Source: Fomitopsis serialis (taxonomy: Eukaryota; Basidiomycota; Agaricomycetes; Polyporales; Fomitopsidaceae). From it: a DNA stretch of 64,000 nucleotides. Position 1 is the first letter of the stretch, and each line of letters begins with the position of its first letter. Position numbers and translations under genes: made by a program. The stretch covers positions 1 through 64,000 of the forward strand of contig NW_025955022.1 in NCBI RefSeq assembly GCF_022376445.1. Direction: 5' to 3'. Positions 1 to 11,669 of this stretch are shown here, in pieces. The notes under the pieces are model-generated. The model made no database searches and was not told the origin of the DNA. It saw nothing but the letters and a program-made list of their open reading frames with translations.

Positions 1-1731
1 TATGTCAATATTGCCATATGGCCAATAGCCAACAATATGTTAGGTGACAGTTGCACACTAGTTCTTTCCAATTTGTAGCTTTGCTGCCTTGTTTGAAGTT
101 GTTTCACTATGTCTGACAGTTTTACTGGTTTGATTAAATGAATACTGAAGTATACCACTTGCACAGTGGAAGACTTTCATGTCAGGGAATATGTGTAGGT
201 AGTGCTTATTCAACCAGATAATGACAGTAATCAGCATCAATTGCCTTCATTCAACATTCTCAACTTAGTATGTCAGCACTTCCCTATGTCAGAGTTTGTA
301 AGTCAACCTGGAATTGATGTGAGGCTGGTGCACTCATATGAGCTCTGCATCAACCTTGGCTCATATTTGGAGAAATAAAAGTGTGACCTGTGCAAGACTT
401 TACTGTTTTGCTGGGATCGATTGCAAGTATGACTTCTATGCAACTGATATCTAGGCTGCTTGATAGCCATTATATGCATGGACTTATGACTGGATTTAAA
501 CACAACAATTGTTAAACCTAAAATTTTAATAGTAGAATAAGTAGTCTAGACTCACTATGTGTTCTATGTGTTGTTACCTGGATCAACATATCCCACTGGA
601 TACATTGGCAAGTATGATGCCACAAATACATTACTCACTTATTGAGAGCCGGCCTGAATCTTTGGTATATGATCATTGTGTGAATATAACTTTTGGGTAG
701 ATTTCCTGAAGGAAGGGCTGCATAATAAGTGTACTATGTGAAAGCATGGCAGAGCAAATAAACCTCAATGGGTAGTGAGGCAATCTATTGCCCATGGGGT
801 GTGTGTGATAGTAGGTATCAGCAATACTAGAGCCATGAAATAAGTCACAAGGCTTAGCAACCTTCCTGGGATGCTCATCCATGGACCTGATTCTCCTCCT
901 CTCTTAGTCTGTGATTCCTTCATAGCATGTTACTGGCAACACAAATATATGTTTCTATACATAAATCAGTTCAGTGGGCATAGATGTTTGTAGCTCAGGA
1001 TTTATATTGAGTAGACATTGCCAACAAATGAGGGCATGTGTAGATTTTCCAGGTTATGTTACAGCTAAAACTGCCAACTGATGACCTCAGGGATCTGGCA
1101 CAGGCATGGTGATGACTATCCAATGAAGAGCAAGAACCTGGACATGAGAATTTTGTGAACAACATCAAAGTTTTTTTTCCTTTCATAGCAGCATGCGGTC
1201 TGCATAATTCTTGTAACCAGCCTAGACTTGATCTAATGTGTGGCACAACACTGCCAGAGCACTATGACCACCCATATGTAACTCATTGGTGCTCCATGAA
1301 TTTTCTGCGGAGTTTGGGAATTTTTCTGAACCTACAAGGAGGTGATTTGACCTCAGAATGAACACCTTGCATATCTTTGACCACTTTCTCAGTGTCACAT
1401 GGCCCCATGTCATAGAGTATGTGGTTTGTAAACAACAGTCACATCAATGCTTTTGGAGGTAATAATGTACATGTTCAAGCTCTATTTTGCACTTCATGCC
1501 CAACCTAGGGAGCTATGAAGGCTATGGAATGTATGAGAGGGCCAATGAAAGAAGAGCTATCACATAATCAAGATTACTACCTATGGTAGGTACCATTCCC
1601 AATTGGGAATTTAACACTGGGCAAGGCTTTATTGGCCCAGTAAATGCTATACAAAATGGTGTAATATTTAGAGTGCATCATTGCACCAGTTCAAGTACAC
1701 TGATTTATGTAAGGCAAGTCAGCAAACAGCA
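1..1731. other. AT-rich gene-free DNA
   Basis: I find no reading frame with recognisable protein, no RNA gene and no clear repeat here. The composition is AT-rich and matches the rest of the first 11 kb, so it is probably decayed repeat DNA flanking the element that starts at 1734. Confidence 0.6.
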
Positions 1732-1733
1732 TA

Positions 1734-4659
1734 AGATAGGCCTCAGCCAAACCCCGTCCATAACATGTGGTGGCACCTGTAACACCTCTGGCACCTTACA
1801 CCCAATTTGGCCGGCGAGAACACCTGGATGTCTCTAAACTGTAGATACAATAGAAATATAACAAGTTTGTTGGCCCAAATCTGGTTCAAAGCATTTATTG
1901 CAGTGAAGTTCGCGCCAGAAGCTTTTTTTCGCCTCTGTTGTGACTGAGAGAGCGAAACACGACTAAATGTGACCAGTGCCTCTATTAGTCAGCACCCTCC
2001 AAAACAAGGCAGCGCACAGGCGCCGTACAGAGCCACTCAGCGAAAAGACTCAAAATGCCCATAAGAAAACGGAAAATCTGTCAGGCCATAGCCAATCTGG
2101 GGGATTGGGTCCCCAGAAAACGGCAGAAACAATCCAGTCCTTGCAGGGATGCTGTATGTGCAGGTGCAAATCATATGAGGCACGAAAAAATTGATGTATT
2201 GTTGCAGAGTACCAGTCCTCCGAGTCGCCCAGAGACACCTCCGACTTATGGAGAGCCTGTTCTGCAGGATCCCAATACCACACCCATGACACACCGAGTC
2301 TATACAACATTTGGAAGGGCGCGAGAACGACTCCATGACCTCGCAGCAAGCTTGGCTTCACTACTGGACGAGATAACGAGGCCTACATGGCAACAGACCC
2401 GTCAACAAACACCTACACCTACCAACCCTGAGAAAGACTCCAATACTCACATGGATGTCGACTCGAATGCTGAGCCATCGAGCTCTAGATCACCTGCCGA
2501 CTCGGAACTGCCATACCACGGTCGCCCAACAGCGAGTCCAACTCCAAGTCGCCAAGTCACAATTGAAGATGTTCCCGATGTGGACGACATCTGTCAACCG
2601 GGATCAAGCTCGGAGGGCTCGCAAAGCAATGCGGAGACTCATGGGAAATTCGTTTCTGCACCAAGCACTGCCAAAGCTGAGGCTGCTTGGCAGGATATCT
2701 GCAACCTTCTCCGGCCGCGACGGAAGTCGGGGAAGGGCTTCAAGCACTTCAGTGGAGACAAACACCTGCAGATGATGCGCGCAACATTGCAAAATTACAC
2801 AGATCCGATTGAGCCAATGAGTTGGAAGAAGGCATCAATTGAGGCTGTCCGAGCCCTTGATGGTGGATCTGGCACTGCCGAGTCTGTCAGACGGTGGTGC
2901 CAGGCCTACATCGCAGATCGGAATGACCTGCCACACAACCTGTATGGGATGTGGAATGAATCCATCCTAACAGATGATGAGCTGGTCAGCGAGATTCATC
3001 TCCACTTGCAGGGGACTGGAAAACAGTGCAAGGCAGCAGACATCATCCAGTTCTTCCAGACCCCCGAGGTCCAGGAGAAATATGAACTTGATGGCTATGC
3101 ACCCTCCCTCACCACCGCACAACGTTGGATGCACAAGATGGATTACTGCTGGAGTGTAGGTCCACGGGGGCAGTATATCGACGGGCACAAGCGAGAGGAT
3201 GTGGTCACATACCGACAAAATGTGTTCCTCCCGGCACTCGCTGACATCGAGGATCGCCTCCAGACGTACGACGCAAATGGCGACCCAATTCCTTACTCAG
3301 GTCCACGTCCAAGGAAGCACCGCTTGATCATCTGGTTCCACGACAAAAGCACATTCTATGCAAACAATCGTTGGCGTGTCTATTGGGTACACAAAGACGA
3401 GAAGGCTGTCCCGCAACCGAAGGGAGAAGGCACATCATTCATGGTTGCCAATTTCATATCCGCAGATGGTGGCTGGCTGCGATCGCCTGACAGCAACGAG
3501 TCAGCAAGGGTGTACTGGAAAGCGGGGAAGGACCAGGATGGTTACTTCACGAGCAAAGAGATCATCTCCCAGTTGGAGAAAGCAATGGATCTCGTCCAGA
3601 AGCTCTATCCAGAGGATGAGCATCTCTTCATCCTTGACAATGCATCGACTCACCTGAAGTGGGCAGACAATGCTCTATCTGCCCGCAAGATGCCGAAGGG
3701 ACCGAGTCCGTCACAGCCGTGTGCCCAGCGATTCGGTGTTGATATCAAGGTTAAGGATGGTGACGGGAAGCTCGTACATGGCACGGATGGCAAGCCTCTG
3801 AAGCATCACATCAAAATGGGTGATGCAAAGTTTGCGGATGGGTCAATGCAGCACCTGTATTATCCTGACACCTTCCCCGAGCATCCCGAGCTAGCGGGGA
3901 AGTTCAAGGGCATGGCACAGCTCTTGATTGAACGCTACCCGAAGCAGCGCACAGAGATCATGGGCTTACGAACAGAATGCCCAAAGTTCAATTGTCCAAA
4001 AGGACGTACCAATTGCTGCTGCCGGCGCATGTTGTTCTCGGAGAGGGACTTTGCAGATGTTCAATCTCTTGTCGAGGAGGCATGCTCTGCACAGGGCTGT
4101 CCTGTGTTGTTCCTGCCGAAGTTCCACCCGGAGCTGAATCCTATTGAGCAATGCTGGGGTTATGCAAAGCGGAAATACCGCAACTACCCCTCGTCCACAA
4201 ATGAGGCCGACCTCGAGCACAATGTCCAGACGGCCTTGGAGTCTGTTCCACTCAAGTCGATTTGACGGTGTGTATATTTTCCTCGCCGAGGGAGATTGAA
4301 GGACTTACTTATTGACACATCTGACAGGTTCGCCACACGCTCATTCCACTTCATGGATGTGTACCAAAAGGGCTTGAACAGGCAGCAAGCTGCATATGCA
4401 GGGAAGAAGTACAGGGGACATTGCGTCATTTCCGAGTCAAATTTTGATGATCTTGATAAAGCAGCCCTTCGATAGCTTGCTACGGGCTCACCATCACTCA
4501 CTGTACTGTTTATAGGTGTACGATGCGTCAATTTGTACCACAGGCAAGTAGTGTACAGCTCGCAGACCCATTGCCTTCATGAGTTTCCCTTTCAGGTAGT
4601 GTTACTTCACGTGCACATCACGGACTGTCACAAGGCCTGGGTTTGGCTGAGGACTATCT
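1734..4659 (+). mobile_element. IS630/Tc1-mariner-type DDE transposon with TA target duplication
   Basis: A 23-bp sequence at 1732-1754 recurs inverted at 4639-4661 with one mismatch. It reads TAAGATAG, then G or T, then CCTCAGCCAAACCC. The outermost TA on each side fits the TA target-site duplication of this superfamily. The single gene between them encodes a DDE transposase on the + strand. Seen directly: the inverted repeats, the TA and the gene. Inferred: that these repeats are the true ends. The copy is probably inactive because its gene carries an in-frame stop. Confidence 0.75.
2055..4475 (+). pseudogene. DDE transposase, one nonsense codon near the C-terminus
   Basis: The product would cut and paste its own element. 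The open part gives 736 residues. The N-terminal third is low-complexity and basic to polar, and a DNA-binding-like region follows. The catalytic core shows WFHDKSTF (first Asp), LDNASTH (second Asp) and LNPIEQCW (Glu), the DDE triad of the IS630/Tc1 group. The frame stops at TGA 4263-4265. A 60-nt GT-AG intron at 4268-4327 directly follows, and a second exon (4328-4475) encodes the expected C-terminal block with FATRSFHFMD and GLNRQQAAYAGKKYRGH. Reading TGA as CGA (Arg) would join the two, so a C-to-T change at CpG probably killed the gene. The start at 2055 is the first ATG of the frame. The superfamily is confident; the exact family is not. Confidence 0.85.
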
Positions 4660-5865
4660 TACATGCATTGTATATGTACTGGGTCCAACTCTGGATATAC
4701 TACTGTGAAGCACTAAGGCTGCTGATGCTCCTTCTCATGAAGGCCAATTCTAGTATTGTACCATTGGCTACATCAGAGATTTGCTGGGGAAGAACATTGA
4801 ATCTGCAGAGGCATATGTGCATTTTTGTTTTGCATTTTCTGAGTTAACCAGTGACTGTCTATACTGAGTAAAATTGCTGTATACTCTGTGAATGAAGGAC
4901 TATAACGGGAGCATATTATGTATACTATGATTTGTTACTTGCTGAGACTATATAGGCACTACAGTGTGTAAGTGCTTGCAGCATTGAGCCACCCAGCTGC
5001 CAGTCACATGGTATGTTTACCAGTTTCCTTATTGGGGAACTGCTAAGGTGTTTCATGGCCTCATATCCATAACTGAGCACTTAACCACTGCATTTGTTTG
5101 TATCTGTTGGTCCAAGTCGTGTCGTCTGGGAGTCTGAAATTTCAGACTCAGATAAGTAACTCATACTAACAGTTACTTATCTCTACTTATCTGGGTGGCT
5201 GAATGTCACGTGCACTGTGGGAACAAACTGCCATTCCGGAGGAATCACTAAGGCATTTCATGGTGGTCCATCATAAGAACAATACCTTAGTACCTCAGGG
5301 ATTGTAATTGTGCATCCTGAATGGCCTTGGAAAGTGGTTTCCTGAGTCTTCTACTATTTTCTATGATTCTATGAAGTATTTTATGTAGCCAAAAGGCTGT
5401 GCACGTGGGAAATGCACAGGAGCATCCCTATGAGCAAGTCCAAATGTTTCTCTCATCTGCCTTGCTCCTGTACTCTTATGTACCTTCAATTCATCAGTGA
5501 TCAATGCTGCCCATGACTCTATCAGTCTTGATGGCACTTACCATGGTGATACATTGCTTCACATTATACATGGCCCATTACTATTGACTCAGGGGCTGAG
5601 CTCCAATCCAGTAACATACCTTAGTATGGCTTTGTATTGGTCAGTGTCTGGTAACTAGTGTTTGCTTATGGTGAGAGCAAACTGCAGTCTTTGGTTGTAT
5701 TCCTTGTATAACACATCAATTCTGTAAAGGCCTTTTCTCAGCATTCCGTGCTGGTATACTCTGTATAATTGTTTCATCCTCCACTGTTGATTAGTTTGTA
5801 CTTGGTGAAGTACTGTTAACAATTTATTGAAAGACATTGTTCTGTATCAGAATTTCTCTCTTATC

Positions 5866-6440
5866 AAGGACTAATACTTGTACAACAGCACTGACAGCAA
5901 GTCCCTACTGAGTAGTGGTTACTGTAGTCAACCCCCAGATTCCCCTTGCTTGAGTTCTAGTTGAGCTTAGAGGCTCTCCTTACTTCTTTGCAACATTTAC
6001 AAGTGATTTGCTCTTTGTTACTATCAGTACAAACCAGTAATTGTTGGCTGCAGTGTGCCTCAGAGCAATTTCCAAAGGCCTAAGTCGAGCTCTGTAAAGT
6101 GTTAGCAACTTAGAGTTCAATGAGGTGGACTGTCTACGGTGTGCACTAAGCAATACAACCATAACTGTATTGTAGCAGTGCAAGCACCATCCCCTCAATT
6201 GAAGGACATCTTTATTGAGATCAGAGGTTCTCTCCAATTAAGGGCTGGTACTGTGTACTTGTACAACAGCACTGGTGGAAATTCCCTACTTGATTGTTGT
6301 TATTGTGATCTGTAGTCATAACTACTGCTCCCTTTTTCCTTGAGTTCTAGTTGAGGCTCTCCATACTCCAAAACCCCCTTCCAACATTTCCGAGTTATTC
6401 ACTGTTTGTTACTATCAATACAAACCGGTACTATTGCTCG
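5866..6440. repeat. Two direct copies, spacing about 385 bp
   Basis: The stretch starting near 5866 (ACTTGTACAACAGCACTG, later TTGAGTTCTAGTTGAG, GCTCTCC, TTTGTTACTATCA and TACAAACC) returns in the same order from about 6253 to 6440. Substitutions and small indels separate the copies. It is an old tandem or dispersed duplication inside the long-TIR element. No coding function is visible. Confidence 0.6.
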
Positions 6441-6856
6441 GTAGTATCTCAGTAATATTGGTATTAACTCGGAAATCAACTGAGTAAGACACAGATCCAC
6501 AACAGCAGCACACAATGACTCAGAGTCACATACCAGCACACCATTTGGGCCAGGTTTCAGATTGAAGCCTGAATTCTGGGGCATATTGGGTGTGGAGTTC
6601 TGCCTGCATCCTCAGAGGCCCTAGAGGCCCAGCACCTGGCATCAAGCTTCGACATGGTGGTGTGGTCATCCTCACCTGGATGGCCTGGCTTATATAGCCA
6701 TGGTGAGTTATGAGGGATTAATTTAAAATTTAAAATATCAAAATCCTAGGGTGATTGCCCACAGCCTAGGAACATGGGTAAAACAAAAACTGAGATAATA
6801 TACGTGAAATCCACTCACTTCCCTGCATGAACAATATTTGTGTTCAGCTGCCTGAA

Positions 6857-7440
6857 TCAGGCGCCCACATCAGTGTTTGCGGCCTTGAGGTAATCAACAT
6901 AAGTGGCAATTTGAAGGGTGTTGCGCTCGTAGACGTCAGCACTGAAGTTCTTCTTTGCATCTATCATACCAGCCTTGTAGAATTTGTCTGTGCAGCAGAT
7001 CATGGCCATGGCCATGATTGCCATCACCTGAGTTGGTATCCCATCTTTGAAGAGTGCTGCGCGTGTATGGCCCAAGCCACCCACCTGTTGGAACAACACA
7101 GCATCAAGGATTGCAGGGATCAGACCCTTGCGTTCAAATGCTCGAGAAATGGTGTGCTGTACAGAAAGTACTATCTGTCAGTAAATGTACTACATGTTTA
7201 GTTCAAACAATAATCAGCATACCTCATTAAACAGGTCCATGACGTGCAGCAGCGGTGTCATTGTGACACTCACATCAATGACCTCATTGTTCCAGGTCTT
7301 CCTACTCAAGCAGGCCTCTGTGCTGTCGACCATCATCTTGCTGAGGTCGTGGTTGAGGACATTGTGCACCTCGGCAGGGACTAGGAAGTTGCAATGGGTG
7401 AAAGGAAGAAGGTGAGCTGCAGCTGCCTTGAAGGTGCCTC
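6857..7440 (-). pseudogene. Decayed gene fragment of an unassigned fungal protein, carried in the long-TIR element
   Basis: On the minus strand an upstream exon ends at 7223. A GT-AG intron (7222-7157) follows, and a second exon runs 7156-6857 to a TGA. The upstream exon reads well (LVPAEVHNVLNHDLSKMM, then SRKTWNNEVIDVSV). The second exon gives FERKGLIPAILDAVL, then GIPTQVMAIMAMAMICCTDK and FSADVYERNTLQIATY. An in-frame TGA interrupts the upstream exon near 7440, and no start is found, so the gene is broken. The pattern of a hydrophobic helix, Gly-containing loop and FSA-Y resembles the DUF6532 proteins common in agaricomycetes. I hold that only loosely and give no function. It may be cargo or the element's own accessory gene. 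Confidence 0.4.
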
Positions 7441-8325
7441 AGAAGGTTGCCACCATGTTCTTGGCCTATGATAGGCTAAGTGTAGCGCAGTTGGTGTACT
7501 GCACTCACTCAATCAGACAACACCGGAACAGCCGAACAGGCACCAACTGCATTGCCCGAAGTAAGAACTAAGGAATGGGCGACACAGGACGCACGAACAT
7601 GTACAACTACCAAAAGTGGAAAGTGAGACAAACAAGACACACAGCACTTAAGGTGCTGCGGAAGCAAATGCTATGAGTCCATGAATGGAAGCAACTGTGG
7701 GTGGAAGTGCGTAACACCGGAGCAGTGTTACACTAAGTTAGCATTCAAGAGGGCTCTGATAGAAAGGAAGTACTACATGCTTTGGTAAAAAGAATTGGAT
7801 CACTACGAGGATTGTAGTCAATGATCTTGCCTTGTAGCTTTGGTGGTATGAGGTGGGTATGCTGGTCTTCACAAGTCACACTCCAGATAGTGCTAATAGA
7901 AAGGTCTTTGATCCCTTGCTTATTGGGAAATGTGCCTGTGATGATGATCAGTCCCTCCATTGTAGCCTTCAGCTCTGCAATGTGGAGTTTCTTTACGATC
8001 CCTGAGGTACGAAGGAATCGTTCTTATGACTGGAGAGAATGTAACACTTAGCATGGAGCCCAATGTGGCAGGTTTTTCCCACAGTGCATGTGACTGTTTG
8101 AGCGCCAGATAATCAAAGATAAGTAACATTTACTATGCTTACATTAGCTGAGTTTCAAATTTCAGGCTCCCAGACGACGTGACTTGCACCAACACCTGCA
8201 AACAAATGCTGTGGCTGACAATTCCCCATGGACTTGGGACTCCTGTAACGTCTAGCTTGGAGCCCAATATGGAAAGTGGTGAGCATGGCATGTGACCTCA
8301 CCAGCGACACTGGGCTCCAATAGAA

Positions 8326-11269
8326 TCAATCACTTTTTGCAACAGTAAGCACCCACAAATGGATATGGCAATTATATAGTCAACTTGTAGCCCTTGTTTC
8401 ATAGAGTCTACAGTAATTTTGTTGGGCCCCAATAGTGGCTAGTTAGGCCAGGAAATGCAAAATACAAAAAAAAACACAAGAGACTTTGCAGAATTTGAAC
8501 TGCTTATTTTCACCCTAGATGTGGAGCACATGACCTATACAGTATAGCCATGTGTGTCAGACATCATGAAAATGTTTTATGGTGCCACAACAGAGCTCAG
8601 AATGGGCAAGGTTGGCTGATTTCATGCTTGTACATGGTATTATAGCTTACCTTCCATATATGGTAACATATTGTAAATGGCACATCCCTCATAAACATGT
8701 CATAGTGCTCTATGAATATCTTCTGATTTATCTGCAATTTATGAACCACCAGACATTCACTTTATGAAGAATTACTGGATTTGGAAGGTTGCTCACCATT
8801 TAGGGCATTGTGAGCTTTTGTGATACTTCTTGTGCAATAAGCCCTCCCACAACTTGCCTGAAATGTACATTTCCATGGTTCACATTAGCTACACATCACT
8901 ATCTTTGTATACATGTCTCTTTTGTACCAGAACAGGCACAATAGCCACTAGCCAGTCACATGACCAATGACGTGGGGTCGCAACACTCGCAGCGGTGTTT
9001 TCGCTGCAACTGCTGCGATCCCACGTCATTGGACATGTGACTTCGAAAAAGCAGTCAAAAATGCGCAGAATATTCATTCTGAGGATGAAACCTACTGATT
9101 TGGGCCCAGAAAAATCGCATAAATCCCCAATAAATTGGGGGACCTCTCTGTAGCTATCTTGAAGTACTTCAACATTGTATGATACCAATTTGTCTACAAT
9201 CACAGGTGCCACAAGGCTGCCAATCAGCTTTCATGACACAATAGTAACAGTACCACATTGGGTGTTACCTGTGGCCACTCTATGATATCTTGGAGTGAAT
9301 GCTCAAGATGAGAGCACAATGTTTAATGTTTGAGGATTCAGACAGTATGACATTGAGGTATCCAGTACATATGTAGCCTGACAAGTGAGAGTATGCACAT
9401 CTAACAATATCACTAGACACAGCCATGTGTGTGCTCCCAATATGTCTGATATACTCACCATCACACCAGAGTGGGTCTACTATTTTCCCCAGCAATTGCA
9501 TTACATTGCACCCTGTGCCAATGAGTGTAGGAATGCATACTATGCTAATTGTCATTGATACAGACAGAGAGCACAATTGAGAAAATTTCAAATGCCTATA
9601 ACTATGGAAAGATGCAAAATGGGTCACATAAAGCACTGTAATCCATGAGAAGGAGCATCAGCAACTTTTAATTCAAGAACAGGACACAGGACACATATAA
9701 TGCATGTATGCTGACTAGGCCCACAAAGCATTGCCCAGTGTGAGATTGCCAATGGGAGGGCACCTGCCATATGTAGTAGTAATCATGATTGTGTGATAGC
9801 TTCTTCACAGACCTCCTCATAATTTCCATAGCCTTCATATGGAACAAAGCATGAACATGTGCAGGATATTCATTTTGAGGCCACTTAACCTCCTTGTGTA
9901 GGCTCAGAAAGAAATCCCAAACTCCAGAAAATCAATGAAGTAATGAATGACATATGTGGTCATTTTGCTCACCCAAAGCTCTGGACTACAGCTGATCCTT
10001 CTGAAGAAGTGAAAGACTTATGCAGACTGCCTGCTATTGTGCAAGAAAAAAAAGTGATGTTGATGATATAATTCTTATTTACAGGTTCTTGCTCTCCATT
10101 GAATATTTGTAACAATGTCTGGGTCAGATTGTTGCTAGTAACTTGTTACATATGTCTGTAGTGACAGAGACATGCTATGGAATGGTGTTGTGACAAGTGA
10201 TGAGGAGGAATACAGATGAGAATTCCAGTATACTGTATCTTGACCATGTGACTGACTGTTTTTCCACAGCATGAGCTAAAATTCAGGAACAAGGATCATG
10301 AATGTACCAAACTTAACCTGAACAGACTTTGACATTGGGAAGGTCTAGGCCAGTATAGTAACAATTTGTAGGGAAGTATATGACTCCCTACCCAGCTCAA
10401 ATGGTACAATGAACTCTAATAATTATCATTATTCATTCATTAGCATGCTCTACACAGATTACGTAATAGGAAAGTCTGCCAGTTTGAGGTGGTATCATTG
10501 CTCAGTGTTTGAGACAGTACATTATATCCCAGACATGGTAAAACAGGACAGCTTAGCTACAGTTAGGCAAGAGCAACTGTGCAACTGCACATATCATTGG
10601 GTAATGGCTGTATAGCAATATTGGCATAGCTACCTGGAATCAATACTTTTTTTTGGAAAGGTTATGGATTGTCTAGGACACTTAGGACTCAGGATTTGTG
10701 TTACCACATTAAGGATGATGAACTGAGCCATATGAATGTAAACATCTCTGTTACTACTATGATACTCCCTGATGAATAAAATTGGCTTGTGCAAGGTTAG
10801 TATTATTGTTAAAGCTTGACAACTGCTTGGTCTAGTCAAGCACAGAAGTTAGTCTCACAGACTAGTATGTATCAATACATAATACATATAATCATTGATA
10901 AGTGAGATTGAAGTGATAATTTGATGAAGCAGAAAACAAAAGACACAGACAACACAACTGGGATCGTATTGCCATACATGGCCCACTCCCCAGCAAGTCT
11001 CTGGAGTTAAGGCTTACTCATTTCCCTAAAACTCGGACTTGGTGATTACTGATCTGCTTACTGATGTAGCATGTGATCAGTCCCAGACATGTATATATAC
11101 TGGGGTGATTCCCCCCTAATGGATAATGATCTCTCCTCTCTTCTGCCTGCCTAGCATCAGAGTCTTCCCTCTGGGATAGGTCTGTTCACTCCATCTACTA
11201 GTCCTTCACTTCCACTGGCTTTACAGCCCTTCTATATCTCTTTCACTTCAACACATATTGGCTTCAAGA
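8326..11269. other. AT-rich gene-free DNA
   Basis: No supported gene lies here. Inside are the hairpin at 8955-9041 and, at about 8436-8465, a short match to the TAGTTAGGCCAGGA end of the repeat family seen at 11.6, 17.4 and 18.4 kb. A TATATATACTGGGG stretch near 11090 followed by a CT-rich run resembles a fungal promoter, but I see no gene behind it. Confidence 0.55.
8955..9041. repeat. 87-bp near-perfect hairpin, GC-rich island
   Basis: The left arm 8955-8994 pairs with the right arm 9002-9041: 40 positions with about five mismatches and a 7-base loop (GTGTTTT). Both arms begin with GTCACATG and carry CCAATGACGTGGG. CpG dinucleotides are frequent although the surroundings are AT-rich. It could be a tiny foldback element, a binding site for a palindrome-specific protein, or part of a small structured RNA. 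No poly-T or promoter evidence favours one of these. Confidence 0.8.
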
Positions 11270-11665
11270 AGTGAACACAGTATGACATGTATACCCATAC
11301 ACCCTTGCCTTAACTCTGTACTACATTCAGCTTATGTGAATAAGACTATTCCTTTGGAGGATTCACTCCCTATGGGTAAATGAACCATCAGAGATTGTGA
11401 AACAGTGTTTTGAATGTAGATTGGCTGCGGGGAGTCAACATTGTTCAGCACGGTGCCATACCTGTATACCCCTTATCTGTTGTCCTGCATTCAGCTTCAA
11501 AGAATAAGACTATTCCTGTTGGGGATATACTCTATGCATTGAAACAACACATCCTAGATAGTCAAACAGTGTGGGCAAAGAAAACTGGCTTCAGAAATTG
11601 AATAACATGTTGTGAAAAGAAGCCTGTGAGCAAATCTTGTTTTGCACATCCTGGCCTAACTAGAC
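11270..11665 (+). repeat. Copy 1 of a tandem-unit repeat shared with the foldback element
   Basis: This stretch consists of degenerate units of about 170-175 bp, each with ATTCAGCTT and then GAATAAGACTATTCCT. It ends with GGCCTAACTAGACATCTTTGG. The same sequence is found inverted at 17390-17760 and direct at 18085-18460 inside the foldback element. Here it stands alone and lies directly upstream of the Plavaka remnant. A roughly 60-codon open frame inside it recurs in all copies only because the DNA is nearly identical. Confidence 0.8.
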
Positions 11666-11669
11666 ATCT

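Larger units (their letters stand above)
4980..8325. mobile_element. Element with roughly 280-bp imperfect terminal inverted repeats
   Basis: The DNA at about 4980-5260 matches the reverse complement of about 8040-8325 along its length. The best block pairs 5095-5160 with 8150-8213: CTCCCAGACGAC, a CAAATTTCAG/GAAATTTCAG core, and ACAAACAAATG at the outer edge. Further blocks pair on either side, for example CCCACAGTGCACGTGAC against CCCACAGTGCATGTGAC. Each end also contains an internal direct duplication with a spacing of about 205 bp. Between the repeats lies the broken gene at 6857-7440. I could not define the last base or the target duplication, so the limits are approximate to some tens of bases. 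Confidence 0.6.
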
